The notes beneath the pieces were generated by a model. The model worked only from the letters and a program-made list of their open reading frames with translations, ran no database searches and was not told the DNA's origin. Shown in pieces: positions 21,828-29,316 of a DNA stretch of 29,316 nt; the first letter of the stretch is position 1; each line of letters begins with the position of its first letter. The DNA comes from a virus: positions 1 through 29,316 of IMG/VR virus record IMGVR_UViG_3300046028_003087; one strand, given 5' to 3'. Both the position numbers and the translations under genes were made by a program.

Positions 21828-22962
21828 GCCACATCAGGCACAACAAGAGATTTTAAACTGCGATAAACGATTCATTGTTTTATTGTGTGGGAGGAGGTTT
21901 GGCAAGTCTTTAATAAGTAGCCAAATTTCAATCCTTAATATAATGGCTCAAAAAAGAGTAGCCTACATTACACCGACCTATCAATTAGCATCGGTGTTTT
22001 TCGATGAGATAGTAAAGTTAGGGGGTTCGATATTCAAAACAAACCGAACCGAACTGACTATTAAATTCAACAATGGAGAGTTAAGGTTTTTCACTGGCGA
22101 GAACATAAACTCATTAAGAGGGCATAAGTTTCACATGGTTATAGTAGATGAGGCTTCATACGTCAAAGACTTAAAGGAAGCATGGGAGAGAGTTATAAGG
22201 GCAACACTAACGGATTATTCAGGCAAAGCTTTATTCGTTTCTACCCCGAGAGGGTTTGATTACTTCTTTTCACTTACTCAAAATGCAGGTGACGATTGGA
22301 AGACCTTTAAGTTTACCACATACGATAACCCATTCATCCCAGTGTCAGAGATTGAAGAGGCAAAACAAATGCTACCTAACGCAGTCTTTGAGCAAGAATA
22401 CATGGCCAACCCAATGCAGAACGCTGACAATCCATTTGGTTCTGACGCTATAAGAAACTGCATCCAACCATTAAGCATTAAACCTGCAAAGTTCTTTGGA
22501 ATAGATTTAGCGAAGTCTTATGACTATACGGTTATAATTGGTTTAGATCAAGACGGGAATGTCGCACACTTTGAACGCTTCCAAAAGTCATGGCAACACA
22601 CAAAGGATACTTTATTACAACTAAGCAGAAACACAGTAGGGTATGCCGATAGTACGGGAGTGGGCGACCCGATTATTGAGGAGATAAGTTTAAGCATTCC
22701 AAACATTCAAGGTTTTAAATTTACCTCTCAAAGTAAGCAACAATTAATGGAGGGGATAGTGAGTGCAATTCATCAAGGGTTAATAGGCTATCCAAAGGGA
22801 ACGATAACCGATGAGTTAGAAGTGTTTGAATACAAGTTCACTTCAACGGGCGTGAGATACTCAGCAAGGGACGGCTTCCATGATGACTGCGTTATGGCTC
22901 TTGCACTAGCATACAAATCATTTAAAGAAAACAAATCAATAGGCACATATCGAATACGATGA
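21802..22962 (+). CDS. terL: Terminase large subunit
   Basis: 386 residues. ATPase: Walker A CGRRFGKS (29-36), Walker B MVIVDEAS (112-119), coupling motif STPRG (147-151). Nuclease of the RNase H type: Asp235 in FGIDLA, Asp283 in YADSTGVGD and Asp361/362 in HDDCVMALA. It drives DNA into the head and cuts it. Somewhat short for TerL but with all key residues. The start overlaps terS, and the stop overlaps the next ATG. Confidence 0.95.
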   Translation: MPTELILHKPHQAQQEILNCDKRFIVLLCGRRFGKSLISSQISILNIMAQKRVAYITPTYQLASVFFDEIVKLGGSIFKTNRTELTIKFNNGELRFFTGENINSLRGHKFHMVIVDEASYVKDLKEAWERVIRATLTDYSGKALFVSTPRGFDYFFSLTQNAGDDWKTFKFTTYDNPFIPVSEIEEAKQMLPNAVFEQEYMANPMQNADNPFGSDAIRNCIQPLSIKPAKFFGIDLAKSYDYTVIIGLDQDGNVAHFERFQKSWQHTKDTLLQLSRNTVGYADSTGVGDPIIEEISLSIPNIQGFKFTSQSKQQLMEGIVSAIHQGLIGYPKGTITDELEVFEYKFTSTGVRYSARDGFHDDCVMALALAYKSFKENKSIGTYRIR

Positions 22963-23585
22963 ATATTAAAACATATCAAGAGTTATACAACGCCATTAAG
23001 TTAGGCGACAACAATGAAATTAGAACGGCATACAATGTCCTTTCGGTTTTAACAGGCAAACCTATTTCAGAATACAAGAGAATGAAATGGACGGACTTCC
23101 TAAAGGAGCAAGAGAGTGTAACCATTCCCGACATTAGTTCATTCCCTGATGCGTGGGTAACGGAGTTTGAAGTTAAGGGAGAAAGGTTCTTTGTGAATCA
23201 ATACTTAACCGATTGGAATACCGAACAGTTTATCTCTATGTCTTCATTGACAAAGGAGAAAGAAGCTATTGTAGACAACTTGCATTTAATCTTAGCGACT
23301 ATGTGCTATAAAGAAAAGGATGAGGATGTTCAGATGACTGAGTTCAATAGACGGGCGGAGTTATTCCAATCCCATTTAGATGTGGATGTCGCTTATCCTA
23401 TCGGGTTTTTTTTTGCACTTCTTTTGGTGAAATTATCGGAGGGTATCCAGTCCTCTTCAACAAAGAAACGGAAGAAGAAGAACAAGAGTCGGATTGGTTC
23501 TCTTCTAAATGGAGTTGGTATGCGACGATTGACAAACTATTTGCGAAAGAAGATAGGTCTAAATTCAACTACTACTTTAAAATGA
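22959..23585 (+). CDS. Frame-0 product of a frameshifted tail-chaperone-like gene
   Basis: 208 residues if read straight. Residues 1-148 look natural: EQFISMSSLTKEKEAI, DNLHLILATMCYKE, and RAELFQSHLDVDVAYPIGFF, a pattern like phage tail assembly chaperones. After the T9 run at 23406-23414 the frame turns into a Lys- and Ser-rich tail (TKKRKKKNKSR...) unlike a real domain. The natural continuation is in the -1 frame, see the longer product. The short form may still be made, as with lambda gpG. The start overlaps terL as ATGA. Confidence 0.7.
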   Translation: MNIKTYQELYNAIKLGDNNEIRTAYNVLSVLTGKPISEYKRMKWTDFLKEQESVTIPDISSFPDAWVTEFEVKGERFFVNQYLTDWNTEQFISMSSLTKEKEAIVDNLHLILATMCYKEKDEDVQMTEFNRRAELFQSHLDVDVAYPIGFFFALLLVKLSEGIQSSSTKKRKKKNKSRIGSLLNGVGMRRLTNYLRKKIGLNSTTTLK

Positions 23586-23653
23586 ACGCTTATGACTTCT
23601 TGAACCATTTATGTTATTTAAAAGACAAAGCTGATAATCAACCAAAGAAATAA
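22959..23653 (+). CDS. -1 frameshift product (231 aa) of the tail-chaperone-like gene
   Basis: Slipping back one base on the T run at 23406-23414 continues the protein, with no stop, to the TAA at 23651-23653. The new part reads GEIIGGYPVLFNKETEEEEQ, then SSKWSWYATIDKLF, KFNYYFKMNAYDFLNHL and CYLKDK: balanced, folded-looking sequence of a kind seen at the C-terminus of Bacteroidetes phage proteins. A tail chaperone with a -1 shift (like lambda G/GT) is the best fit. No tape-measure gene follows, which is unusual. Transcript slippage on the T9 run, or a missing T in the sequence, are alternatives. Confidence 0.7.
23406..23414 (+). other. T9 slippery run (-1 frameshift site)
   Basis: Nine T in a row, placed as TTT TTT TTT in frame 0 after GGG. 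A T-TTT-TTT heptamer lets both tRNAs re-pair after a -1 slip. U9 is also long enough for polymerase slippage. No clear downstream pseudoknot is evident by eye. Confidence 0.7.
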
Positions 23654-23731
23654 ATGTTTTTTAGTTTACATTTCTACACCCAAAGTAAACTAAGTATAGA
23701 ATTAGATTACATTCAAAATGAAAATAAGTGA
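23654..23731 (+). CDS. 25-residue peptide after the frameshift product
   Basis: The ATG at 23654 directly follows the -1 frame stop (TAA-ATG), and the frame ends at TGA 23729-23731, overlapping the next gene by 14 bases. Aromatic start (FFSLHFYTQ) and an acidic end. The junction gives it some support and also favours real translation of the -1 frame. Too short to judge further. Confidence 0.35.
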   Translation: MFFSLHFYTQSKLSIELDYIQNENK

Positions 23732-24314
23732 TGAAATATTAGACAAGTGTGCCGATGTCCTACTTGAGTGGGGCAACGCCAATGCTGAGCAGATGCGAAT
23801 CTTGTTAAGGCAAAGACTAAAGCAAAAACAAACTGAATCTAACTTAGCACAAAGTATCCAAGCGAAGAATCCGACCATCAAAGGTGGGGTTGTTTCAATG
23901 GCTATCGATCTAAATGATTATTGGATGTTTGTGGACTTGGGTGTAAAGGGTTTAGTCAATAAGTCGGCAGTCGGGATACCTACAAAGACATACACGAATA
24001 AAGACTATCCGAATGGGTTTAGTTTTAAAAACATGGGGACACCGCCTCAGATGATTAGTAATTTACAAGACTATATCGCAAGGAAAGGTATTCAAGCCAG
24101 AGTAAGTAAAACTGAAACGGGTAGACAAGTAATTCAAACTTCTTTTCAAATGGCTCAAGCTATGGCCGATGCAATCAAGATGAAAGGTATAGACGGTACA
24201 AGGTTCTATTCAGATACCTTTAACGATGAATCATACAACGAACTAACTAACAAACTAAGTTTGATTATAGGTCAAGAGGTGGAGTTTAGATTAATCACCG
24301 AATTTAAAAGATAA
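23718..24314 (+). CDS. Tail-completion / HK97 gp10-like protein
   Basis: 198 residues. A helical start (ILDKCADVLLEWGNANAEQMRILLRQRL) is followed by beta strands (VVSMAIDLNDYWMFVDLGVKG), a basic loop and KNMGTPPQMI, and a C-terminal section with KGIDGTRFYSDTF. This order, with the YW-x-F-V-D-x-G-x-x-G stretch, recalls HK97 gp10-type proteins that join tail and head. The start overlaps the small gene before it. Family call moderate. Confidence 0.6.
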   Translation: MKISDEILDKCADVLLEWGNANAEQMRILLRQRLKQKQTESNLAQSIQAKNPTIKGGVVSMAIDLNDYWMFVDLGVKGLVNKSAVGIPTKTYTNKDYPNGFSFKNMGTPPQMISNLQDYIARKGIQARVSKTETGRQVIQTSFQMAQAMADAIKMKGIDGTRFYSDTFNDESYNELTNKLSLIIGQEVEFRLITEFKR

Positions 24315-24346
24315 TTTGTTTATGATACTTTAAACTTGTAATATTG
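24315..24346 (+). promoter_or_regulatory. Bacteroidetes-type promoter, TTTG-N20-TAATATTG
   Basis: TTTG at 24315-24318 and TAATATTG at 24339-24346 are 20 bases apart. TTTAAACTTGTAATATTG at 24329-24346 is identical to the core of the promoter at 5022-5052. It begins right at the end of the preceding gene and serves the single gene at 24370. Confidence 0.65.
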
Positions 24347-24369
24347 TAGAATATTTAAATAACAACATT

Positions 24370-24585
24370 ATGATATTACCTAAAAAAGTTGCACAAACTC
24401 CAAATGGAGAAATTATTAATTACAAAAACCGAAGCAGTTTAGATGAAGTCTGCGAATTATGTATTGCTGAAGATAATGACGAGTTCCCTAATTGTATTAT
24501 GCTAGATTATCATATTGAGGATGATAGATTTTTAGATGACGATGATATTATATTTATTATAAATAACTATGATAATTTGAAATAA
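24370..24585 (+). CDS. Small acidic moron-like protein
   Basis: 71 residues, very acidic: about 17 Asp/Glu against 6 Lys/Arg, with runs such as AEDNDEF and DDDD near the C-terminus, and Cys28, Cys31 and Cys42. It has its own promoter (24315-24346) with a 23-base leader and is followed by a hairpin terminator (24636-24675), so it is an independent unit inserted between late genes. That is the plan of a phage moron, often a gene for host takeover or counter-defence. Strong acidity would suit a DNA mimic, but no homology is known to me and the function is open. Confidence 0.7.
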   Translation: MILPKKVAQTPNGEIINYKNRSSLDEVCELCIAEDNDEFPNCIMLDYHIEDDRFLDDDDIIFIINNYDNLK

Positions 24586-24605
24586 TTATTTTATCTTTGA
24601 AGTCT

Positions 24606-24613
24606 TATATTTG
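24606..24613 (+). promoter_or_regulatory. Possible -7 box TATATTTG before a hairpin terminator
   Basis: A perfect TAnnTTTG at 24606-24613, with a second one (TATCTTTG) at 24592-24599. No -33 TTTG stands at the right distance from either (the nearest is at 24576-24579), so promoter activity is uncertain. ATG TAA follows at 24617-24622. Confidence 0.4.
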
Positions 24614-24635
24614 TTCATGTAAGATTCAAAAAGAG

Positions 24636-24675
24636 AATAGGTCAGTTTACTCGCAAGGTGCTGACCTATTTTTTT
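24636..24675 (+). terminator. Intrinsic terminator with 10-bp perfect stem
   Basis: AATAGGTCAG (24636-24645) pairs perfectly with CTGACCTATT (24661-24670) across a 15-base loop, followed by a run of T to 24675. It closes the moron-like unit and separates it from the tail genes. With the -7 box at 24606 it could also end a short RNA of about 60 bases. Confidence 0.88.
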
Positions 24676-24682
24676 ATGTAGG

Positions 24683-24690
24683 TATTTTTG
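24683..24690 (+). promoter_or_regulatory. Possible -7 box TATTTTTG for the tail genes
   Basis: TATTTTTG fits TAnnTTTG and lies 24 bases before the tail gene ATG at 24715, just after the terminator, where a late promoter would be expected. No good -33 element is visible upstream, so a phage factor or readthrough may be needed. Confidence 0.4.
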
Positions 24691-24714
24691 TCATTAAATA
24701 ATATAATATAGATA

Positions 24715-25944
24715 ATGGCAGTTACATTCATTCAACAACCTGACTTATTTGTTAGTGGTTTTGACCCTATCATTTATTTGGCGAGTTCTTCTCAGACTAC
24801 TCAAACAAACTTTAGATATAGGATTCAAGTCTTAGATGCTTCGGCAAATGTAATCACCGAGTTGAGAAAACCTGCTTACTATGCTGATGGAACGGTTGAC
24901 TTAGATGCACATAGAATAATTGAGAACTATTTGAGTTATGACATGACTAATCTAATCGCAGGTTCGGTTGGTTTTAAAACGGGTGTAAATGTCTACAAAA
25001 AATTCAAGATAAACATAAGAGAGGAATACGGAACTGTTATAAGTGGGTACGCCAGTGCAGAGAGTAGTTACATTTACGCTATTAATTCGGCTCAGACTTA
25101 CCTAAAACAAATTAACAGTCCTATTGATGACTTGGTTTATAAAGGCATTCCGACAACCTACGGGACATTCTTAACTAATCAACCATCGACCATTGATATA
25201 AGAGTCGGGGATTCTTACGAGTTAGGATTCTTAAACTATGCGACAAACGGGACTGACCATATGAGGGTTAAAACTTATGACGATAGTGGAACGCTACTTA
25301 AAAGTTCAACCTTTGCAAATGCTTGGGTAGCTGACTCAACAGACAAGGAACACTTCTTAAGTGTATTGGTTGGCCCTGCAAACTTAAACTCATGGACTGT
25401 TGCAAGTGGTTCGGCTCAACCTATGATTGCTGACAATGTGGCTAAGTATGAAATCAGTTTTGAAAACAACACCCCGACAAGGGTTTCAAATACTTTGACT
25501 TTTAAAATTGATCGTGAGTGTACACGGGATGGGAATTATAATCGTTTATTTTGGCTCAATCCTTTAGGCAGAATAGATGCCTTTAATTTCACTCAAATAG
25601 CTGACGACAATATAACCGTACAAAGTTCTAACTACAATCGTTTACAAGGAACGAGAACAAGTTCAGGGATTACATTCAACACTTACTCACACGAAAGAAG
25701 CAACTTCTTTAATTCGTCAAAACAAAAATACACCCTTAACTCTGGTTATGTGAATAGCGAAACAAGTCTTTGGCTTAAGGAGTTAGTTCAATCGCCTTTG
25801 ATTTATATGATTATCGGAAGTCAGTTTGTAGCGGTCAACATCTTAACAACTGAATACCAAGCTAAGAGTACAATAAAAGAAAAACTATTTAACGTGACTA
25901 TGGAAGTGGAATTGAGTGCGGATACTAAAAGACAAAGACTATGA
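24715..25944 (+). CDS. Tail or baseplate protein
   Basis: 409 residues, beta-rich with no signal peptide or membrane segment. The start (TFIQQPDLFVSGFDPIIYLASSS) and the C-terminal part (KYTLNSGYVNSETSLWLKELVQSPLIYMI, here in pieces, then a strand-rich end) are of a type I associate with distal tail or baseplate proteins of Bacteroidetes siphophages. A conserved RECTRDGNYNRLFWLNPLG-like centre is where several such proteins have an aromatic patch. The gene is coupled to the very large tail protein by an ATGA overlap. It probably forms the ring that holds the tip. Exact part not decided by sequence. Confidence 0.65.
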   Translation: MAVTFIQQPDLFVSGFDPIIYLASSSQTTQTNFRYRIQVLDASANVITELRKPAYYADGTVDLDAHRIIENYLSYDMTNLIAGSVGFKTGVNVYKKFKINIREEYGTVISGYASAESSYIYAINSAQTYLKQINSPIDDLVYKGIPTTYGTFLTNQPSTIDIRVGDSYELGFLNYATNGTDHMRVKTYDDSGTLLKSSTFANAWVADSTDKEHFLSVLVGPANLNSWTVASGSAQPMIADNVAKYEISFENNTPTRVSNTLTFKIDRECTRDGNYNRLFWLNPLGRIDAFNFTQIADDNITVQSSNYNRLQGTRTSSGITFNTYSHERSNFFNSSKQKYTLNSGYVNSETSLWLKELVQSPLIYMIIGSQFVAVNILTTEYQAKSTIKEKLFNVTMEVELSADTKRQRL

Positions 25945-28900
25945 GGAATGAATTAGTAATAGGTGGATACTCCATCGATACCATTGAAGACCTTGACATC
26001 AACATCACTAAGGAAGTCTACAACATAGATGACCCGTCTAAGAGGCAAAGTGACTTTAGTAAGTCGGTAGATATACCTGGCAGCAAGCTGAACGATTTTG
26101 TTTTTAAATCTTTGTTTGATGTTTCCTTTAGCATTAGAAACACCGACCAACTTAACCCCGATTTCAACCCAAGCAAGAAGGCAACTTGTATTTACTATCA
26201 AGACACACTACAACAAATAAGTGGGTATTGTCAGCTTAACGAGATTAAGATATTAAACAATGACCAAGTAACCTACTCGATAACTATCTACGGAAAGAAT
26301 ATAGATATATTTTCAAGGCTAACGGATAAGACGTTAAACGATTTAACCAGTTTAGGGACTGCAACGTGGAATGATACTGAGATAGTAAACTCATGGACTG
26401 CGACCTTTGACCCCGTTATCAAGTTGACTTATCCTATGGTCGATGTTGGTTTAGATAAGTACGGATACAACGGGGATGCTTCTTATGTGATTAGTCACAA
26501 CTACAATAGTTTTAAACCTTTTATCTATGTCGGGCATATTATCAATGCTATCTTTGAGGAAGCAGGAGTAGGGTTAGAGGTTGCATCATTCTTTGGGACT
26601 CCACAATTCCAAAAGTTAATACTTCAATGTGATGTTAAGAAGTTTCAACTTAACCAAACGCAAATAGACAATAGTTTAGTTGATGGTTCGGTATTGGCTG
26701 CGGTAAATGTGAACCCAGTTACAACGGCAAACGCAGGAGATTTAAGTTTGGTTTATAGTTCAAGCCAAATAAAATACAGTGAAGTATTAGACCCAAGCAA
26801 TCAATACAATCCAACTACGGGGACATTCACCAAGTCAGGCAATGGGGCAACAAACTTTGAGATACAATTATACGGGGAGTTATACAACGGGAGTGCAACG
26901 GCAGGTGAGGTTTACTTTTCTTTAATTAGGAAAAGAGGCACAAGTTATGAAGTAATAGGTAGTGTAAGACACTTTGTAACTACTTCAACTTCAAATCCAT
27001 TTAGCACTCCAATTTATATTAAAAAGGATTCAATCGCTTTATTGGATGGTGACGAAGTTCGAGTTTGTTTACATCATAAGATTTTAAATTCAACGAGGGC
27101 AATCGATAATACAAATGTCGAGTATTACCCTAATTACTTTACTAATGGCGATGAACTTAAAGTTTATGTTGATGGGCAAATAGACTATGGGGTAACATTC
27201 CCTATTGCTGATATCCTCCCTAACATGAAGCAGACGGACTTCTTAATGGGTATTATTAAGATGTTCAATCTTTACATGAGTCCGATTTATGAAACGGGAG
27301 TAGTAATTGAGCCAAGAGATATCTACTACACCGATGATATAGTTGATTGGACGGACTTATTAGATACAAGCAAGGACTTTACTATTAAGCCTCAAGGACT
27401 ACTTGAAAACAAAGAGTTAGTCTTTACCTATGTAGAGAATGGGGATGACTTAAATAAGAAGTTTAAACAAGCGACATCTTTTAACTTTGGGTATAGGGAT
27501 TTAATCTTTGATAACGAGTTTGTTAAGGAGACTAAGAAAGTAGAAATACCTTTTTGTTTAATCCCCTTGCAAACTGATGACGATAAAAATACAGTTATGC
27601 GCACCATCTTTGATGGGGAAACGCAAGAGAAAAGTCCTAAACCGATCATTGCATACTTTGGAGGCATGAAGTCAGGCAAGTTGAGATATTGGAATAATAA
27701 CAACACAACGGCTACCGATTACTCAACTTACCCATACGCAGGACACGTCGACGATTTAACCTCCCCGAATTATGACCTTGCGTTTGATGTTCAAGACTTT
27801 TATTTTTACCTAACTCCAAATAGTTCGGGAGTTACCACAACCGACAACAACCTATACAACCAATTCCATAAATCACAATGGGAACAAATAGGGAATAAGG
27901 ATTCTAAATTAGTAGAAGCATGGTTTAAACTTAGGCCAAACGATATTGCAAACTTAGACTTTAGAAAAACATACTGGGTAAAGGATAACGCTTATCGATT
28001 ATTAACGGTTCAAGATTATGACCCAAACGGGAATCAAACAACTCTTTGTAAACTTTTAAAGTTCGCTTATCAAGATGCCTTTGTTCCGACGGTGGTTACT
28101 TCAAACGGGGGCAATGGGCAAGGTGAAAAGGACGGAGGTTATAACACCAATGGGAATGTAATTAAAAAGGGCATACTTGCAACGGGAGGAACAGTCCTAA
28201 ACGATAACACCAACGGTATAGTAGTAACGGGTAACGGAAACAATTTAGGAGGTGACAATGCTAACATTTTAATTCAAGGGGATGACAATGTAATCTTGCC
28301 AGGCATCACCGATGTTGTTTTGATTAATACAAGTGGTTTAACAATCGCTGAGAGTGGAGTTCAATACATCGACAATATCAAAGTATTAGTCGGCAGTCCT
28401 ATCAACGGGCAAGTGTGGACTTATAATGCGACAAACAATCAAATAGAATTTGCGACAAATCAATTTGCTGATTTAAATTTGTTTTTCTTTAAGACTGCGA
28501 GTGACATAGGAGGGTATTATAAAATGCTTACAAGTCCTTCAACGGGAGGTAGTCAAAATGTAACGGTTGCGAATTGTTCAGGGACTACTTTGTTAGCTAC
28601 TTTTGTGACTGAGCCATCAAGTCCAGGCACTCTATTTATTCCTACGGGAGTGTTTAAAACTCACTTTCATGCTAAGCGAACTAACGGAGGAAGTGCAACA
28701 ATCTTTGCCGAAGTGTACAAACGTAATTTAGCAGGTACTGAAACGCTTTTGGCGACAACTCCAGTGACTTCGACAACAATCACTTTGAGTATTGATGATT
28801 ACGAATTAGAAATTTACAACCCGTCTATACTTACTTTATTAAGTACGGATAGATTAGTAATTAAGTTTTATACTATTGTTTCGTCAGGCACTCCCGATAT

Positions 28901-29222
28901 TGGAATTTACATTGAAGATGCTTATTTAAGTAGATTGGAATTTTTAGCAGGTGGAGTCGGTGGTGGTGGAGGTAGTGGAACAGTAACAACTGTTGCAGCT
29001 CTGACTTTAGGTACAAGTGGCACTGATTTAAGTAGTACGGTAGCAAATCCAACTACAACACCTGTAATAACTTTAAATGTACCAACGGCATCAGCAGCTA
29101 ATAGAGGTGCATTAAATTCATCAGATTGGAGTACATTCAATAGCAAACAAAAAGCAATAACAAGTGGAACGGCTGCACCTGTAGGCGGTTCTGATGGAGA
29201 TATTTATTTACAGTATTTATAA
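25941..29222 (+). CDS. Large tail-tip / fibre protein
   Basis: 1093 residues. The N-terminal 400 or so residues (starting LVIGGYSIDTIEDLDINITKE) look like a baseplate hub or tip domain. An Asn/Gly-rich, beta-helix-like stretch lies at about 742-815 (repeated GNGNN, GDNAN, GDDN turns). A further beta domain follows, then a Gly linker (GGVGGGGGSG, from residue 1004) and a C-terminal module with A-x-R-G-A-L-x-x-x-D-W-x-T-F-N-x-K, a motif of Bacteroidetes phage fibres, and the end GGSDGDIYLQYL. It is likely the host-contact protein of the tail tip. The start overlaps the preceding stop. Confidence 0.75.
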   Translation: MRNELVIGGYSIDTIEDLDINITKEVYNIDDPSKRQSDFSKSVDIPGSKLNDFVFKSLFDVSFSIRNTDQLNPDFNPSKKATCIYYQDTLQQISGYCQLNEIKILNNDQVTYSITIYGKNIDIFSRLTDKTLNDLTSLGTATWNDTEIVNSWTATFDPVIKLTYPMVDVGLDKYGYNGDASYVISHNYNSFKPFIYVGHIINAIFEEAGVGLEVASFFGTPQFQKLILQCDVKKFQLNQTQIDNSLVDGSVLAAVNVNPVTTANAGDLSLVYSSSQIKYSEVLDPSNQYNPTTGTFTKSGNGATNFEIQLYGELYNGSATAGEVYFSLIRKRGTSYEVIGSVRHFVTTSTSNPFSTPIYIKKDSIALLDGDEVRVCLHHKILNSTRAIDNTNVEYYPNYFTNGDELKVYVDGQIDYGVTFPIADILPNMKQTDFLMGIIKMFNLYMSPIYETGVVIEPRDIYYTDDIVDWTDLLDTSKDFTIKPQGLLENKELVFTYVENGDDLNKKFKQATSFNFGYRDLIFDNEFVKETKKVEIPFCLIPLQTDDDKNTVMRTIFDGETQEKSPKPIIAYFGGMKSGKLRYWNNNNTTATDYSTYPYAGHVDDLTSPNYDLAFDVQDFYFYLTPNSSGVTTTDNNLYNQFHKSQWEQIGNKDSKLVEAWFKLRPNDIANLDFRKTYWVKDNAYRLLTVQDYDPNGNQTTLCKLLKFAYQDAFVPTVVTSNGGNGQGEKDGGYNTNGNVIKKGILATGGTVLNDNTNGIVVTGNGNNLGGDNANILIQGDDNVILPGITDVVLINTSGLTIAESGVQYIDNIKVLVGSPINGQVWTYNATNNQIEFATNQFADLNLFFFKTASDIGGYYKMLTSPSTGGSQNVTVANCSGTTLLATFVTEPSSPGTLFIPTGVFKTHFHAKRTNGGSATIFAEVYKRNLAGTETLLATTPVTSTTITLSIDDYELEIYNPSILTLLSTDRLVIKFYTIVSSGTPDIGIYIEDAYLSRLEFLAGGVGGGGGSGTVTTVAALTLGTSGTDLSSTVANPTTTPVITLNVPTASAANRGALNSSDWSTFNSKQKAITSGTAAPVGGSDGDIYLQYL

Positions 29223-29241
29223 AATTATTAATTAAAATAAC

Positions 29242-29316
29242 ATGGCATCAATAACTGACTTATCCGATTTAATAAATCGACAAACAGGCGGCAATAGTGG
29301 ATTGCCCGAAAATATC
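29242..29316 (+). CDS. Start of a structural protein (3' truncated)
   Basis: ATG at 29242, 19 bases after the tail protein stop, opens a frame that is still open at the window end (25 codons). The start ASITDLSDLINRQTGG resembles N-termini of phage virion proteins from this host group, but 25 residues are too few to name it. Confidence 0.55.
   Translation, partial: MASITDLSDLINRQTGGNSGLPENI

Noticed and set aside
1-29316. Search for tRNA genes, CRISPR arrays, integrase, repressor, insertion sequences and attachment sites
   Set aside because: None found by eye. Gaps are too short for tRNAs apart from those holding promoters and terminators, and no recombinase or transposase motifs were seen.

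Overview
The window is one stretch of a double-stranded DNA tailed-phage genome (free phage or prophage; no integrase or repressor is visible here) whose host is almost certainly a member of the Bacteroidetes, most likely a flavobacterium. The grounds are low G+C (about one third by eye), no Shine-Dalgarno sequences before genes, promoters of the Bacteroidetes type (TTTG, a spacer of 19-20, then TAnnTTTG or a close variant), and many proteins of types familiar from flavobacterial phages. Every gene I can support is on the + strand. Genes are packed with ATGA or TAATG stop/start overlaps, and no gap exceeds about 185 bases.

Layout. 1-3887: end of a head gene, a head-tail connector, a large PKD/LamG fibre-like protein with five 30-residue repeats, and two associated small proteins. 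3884-4875: lysis block with small membrane (holin-like) proteins and a Zn peptidase endolysin carrying an EF-hand loop, closed by a terminator at 4920-4946. 5022-6737: a promoter and small early genes, including an HTH protein, a lipoprotein, a probable unimolecular spanin and a DUF1599-type protein. 6799-10261: a second promoter, then a recombination set (single-strand annealing protein, YqaJ exonuclease, SSB-like protein) and small proteins. 10249-10377: a strong promoter, a structured RNA and an intrinsic terminator, standing directly before the next operon. 10388-15788: SNF2-type helicase, DNA methyltransferase, replication protein with a possible internal origin, DnaB, a stand-alone DnaA domain IV protein and NinG. 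15796-21400: a promoter, a sigma-like regulator, two glycosyltransferases, two SAM methyltransferases and a metallophosphoesterase. 21402-24314: terminase small and large subunits, a gene with a -1 frameshift at a T9 run, and a tail-completion-like protein. 24315-24675: a one-gene cassette (promoter, acidic 71-residue protein, then a hairpin terminator). 24715-29316: tail/baseplate genes running off the end.

How it fits together. The recombination and replication genes form a self-contained early module. Expression of the helicase-to-NinG block probably depends on reading through the terminator at 10377. The sigma-like protein may control later transcription. The late block probably runs from about 24.7 kb off the right end; if the phage genome is circular or permuted it would re-enter at base 1 and stop at the terminator after the endolysin. 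Portal, major capsid and tape-measure genes are not in the window.

The most interesting points are the -1 frameshift at 23406-23414, the promoter-RNA-terminator element at 10249-10377, an 18-base promoter core repeated exactly at 5035 and 24329, the moron-like acidic gene at 24370, iteron-like repeats inside the replication gene, and the glycosyltransferase/methyltransferase cassette. All functional calls rest on motif reading and memory of families; no search was run.
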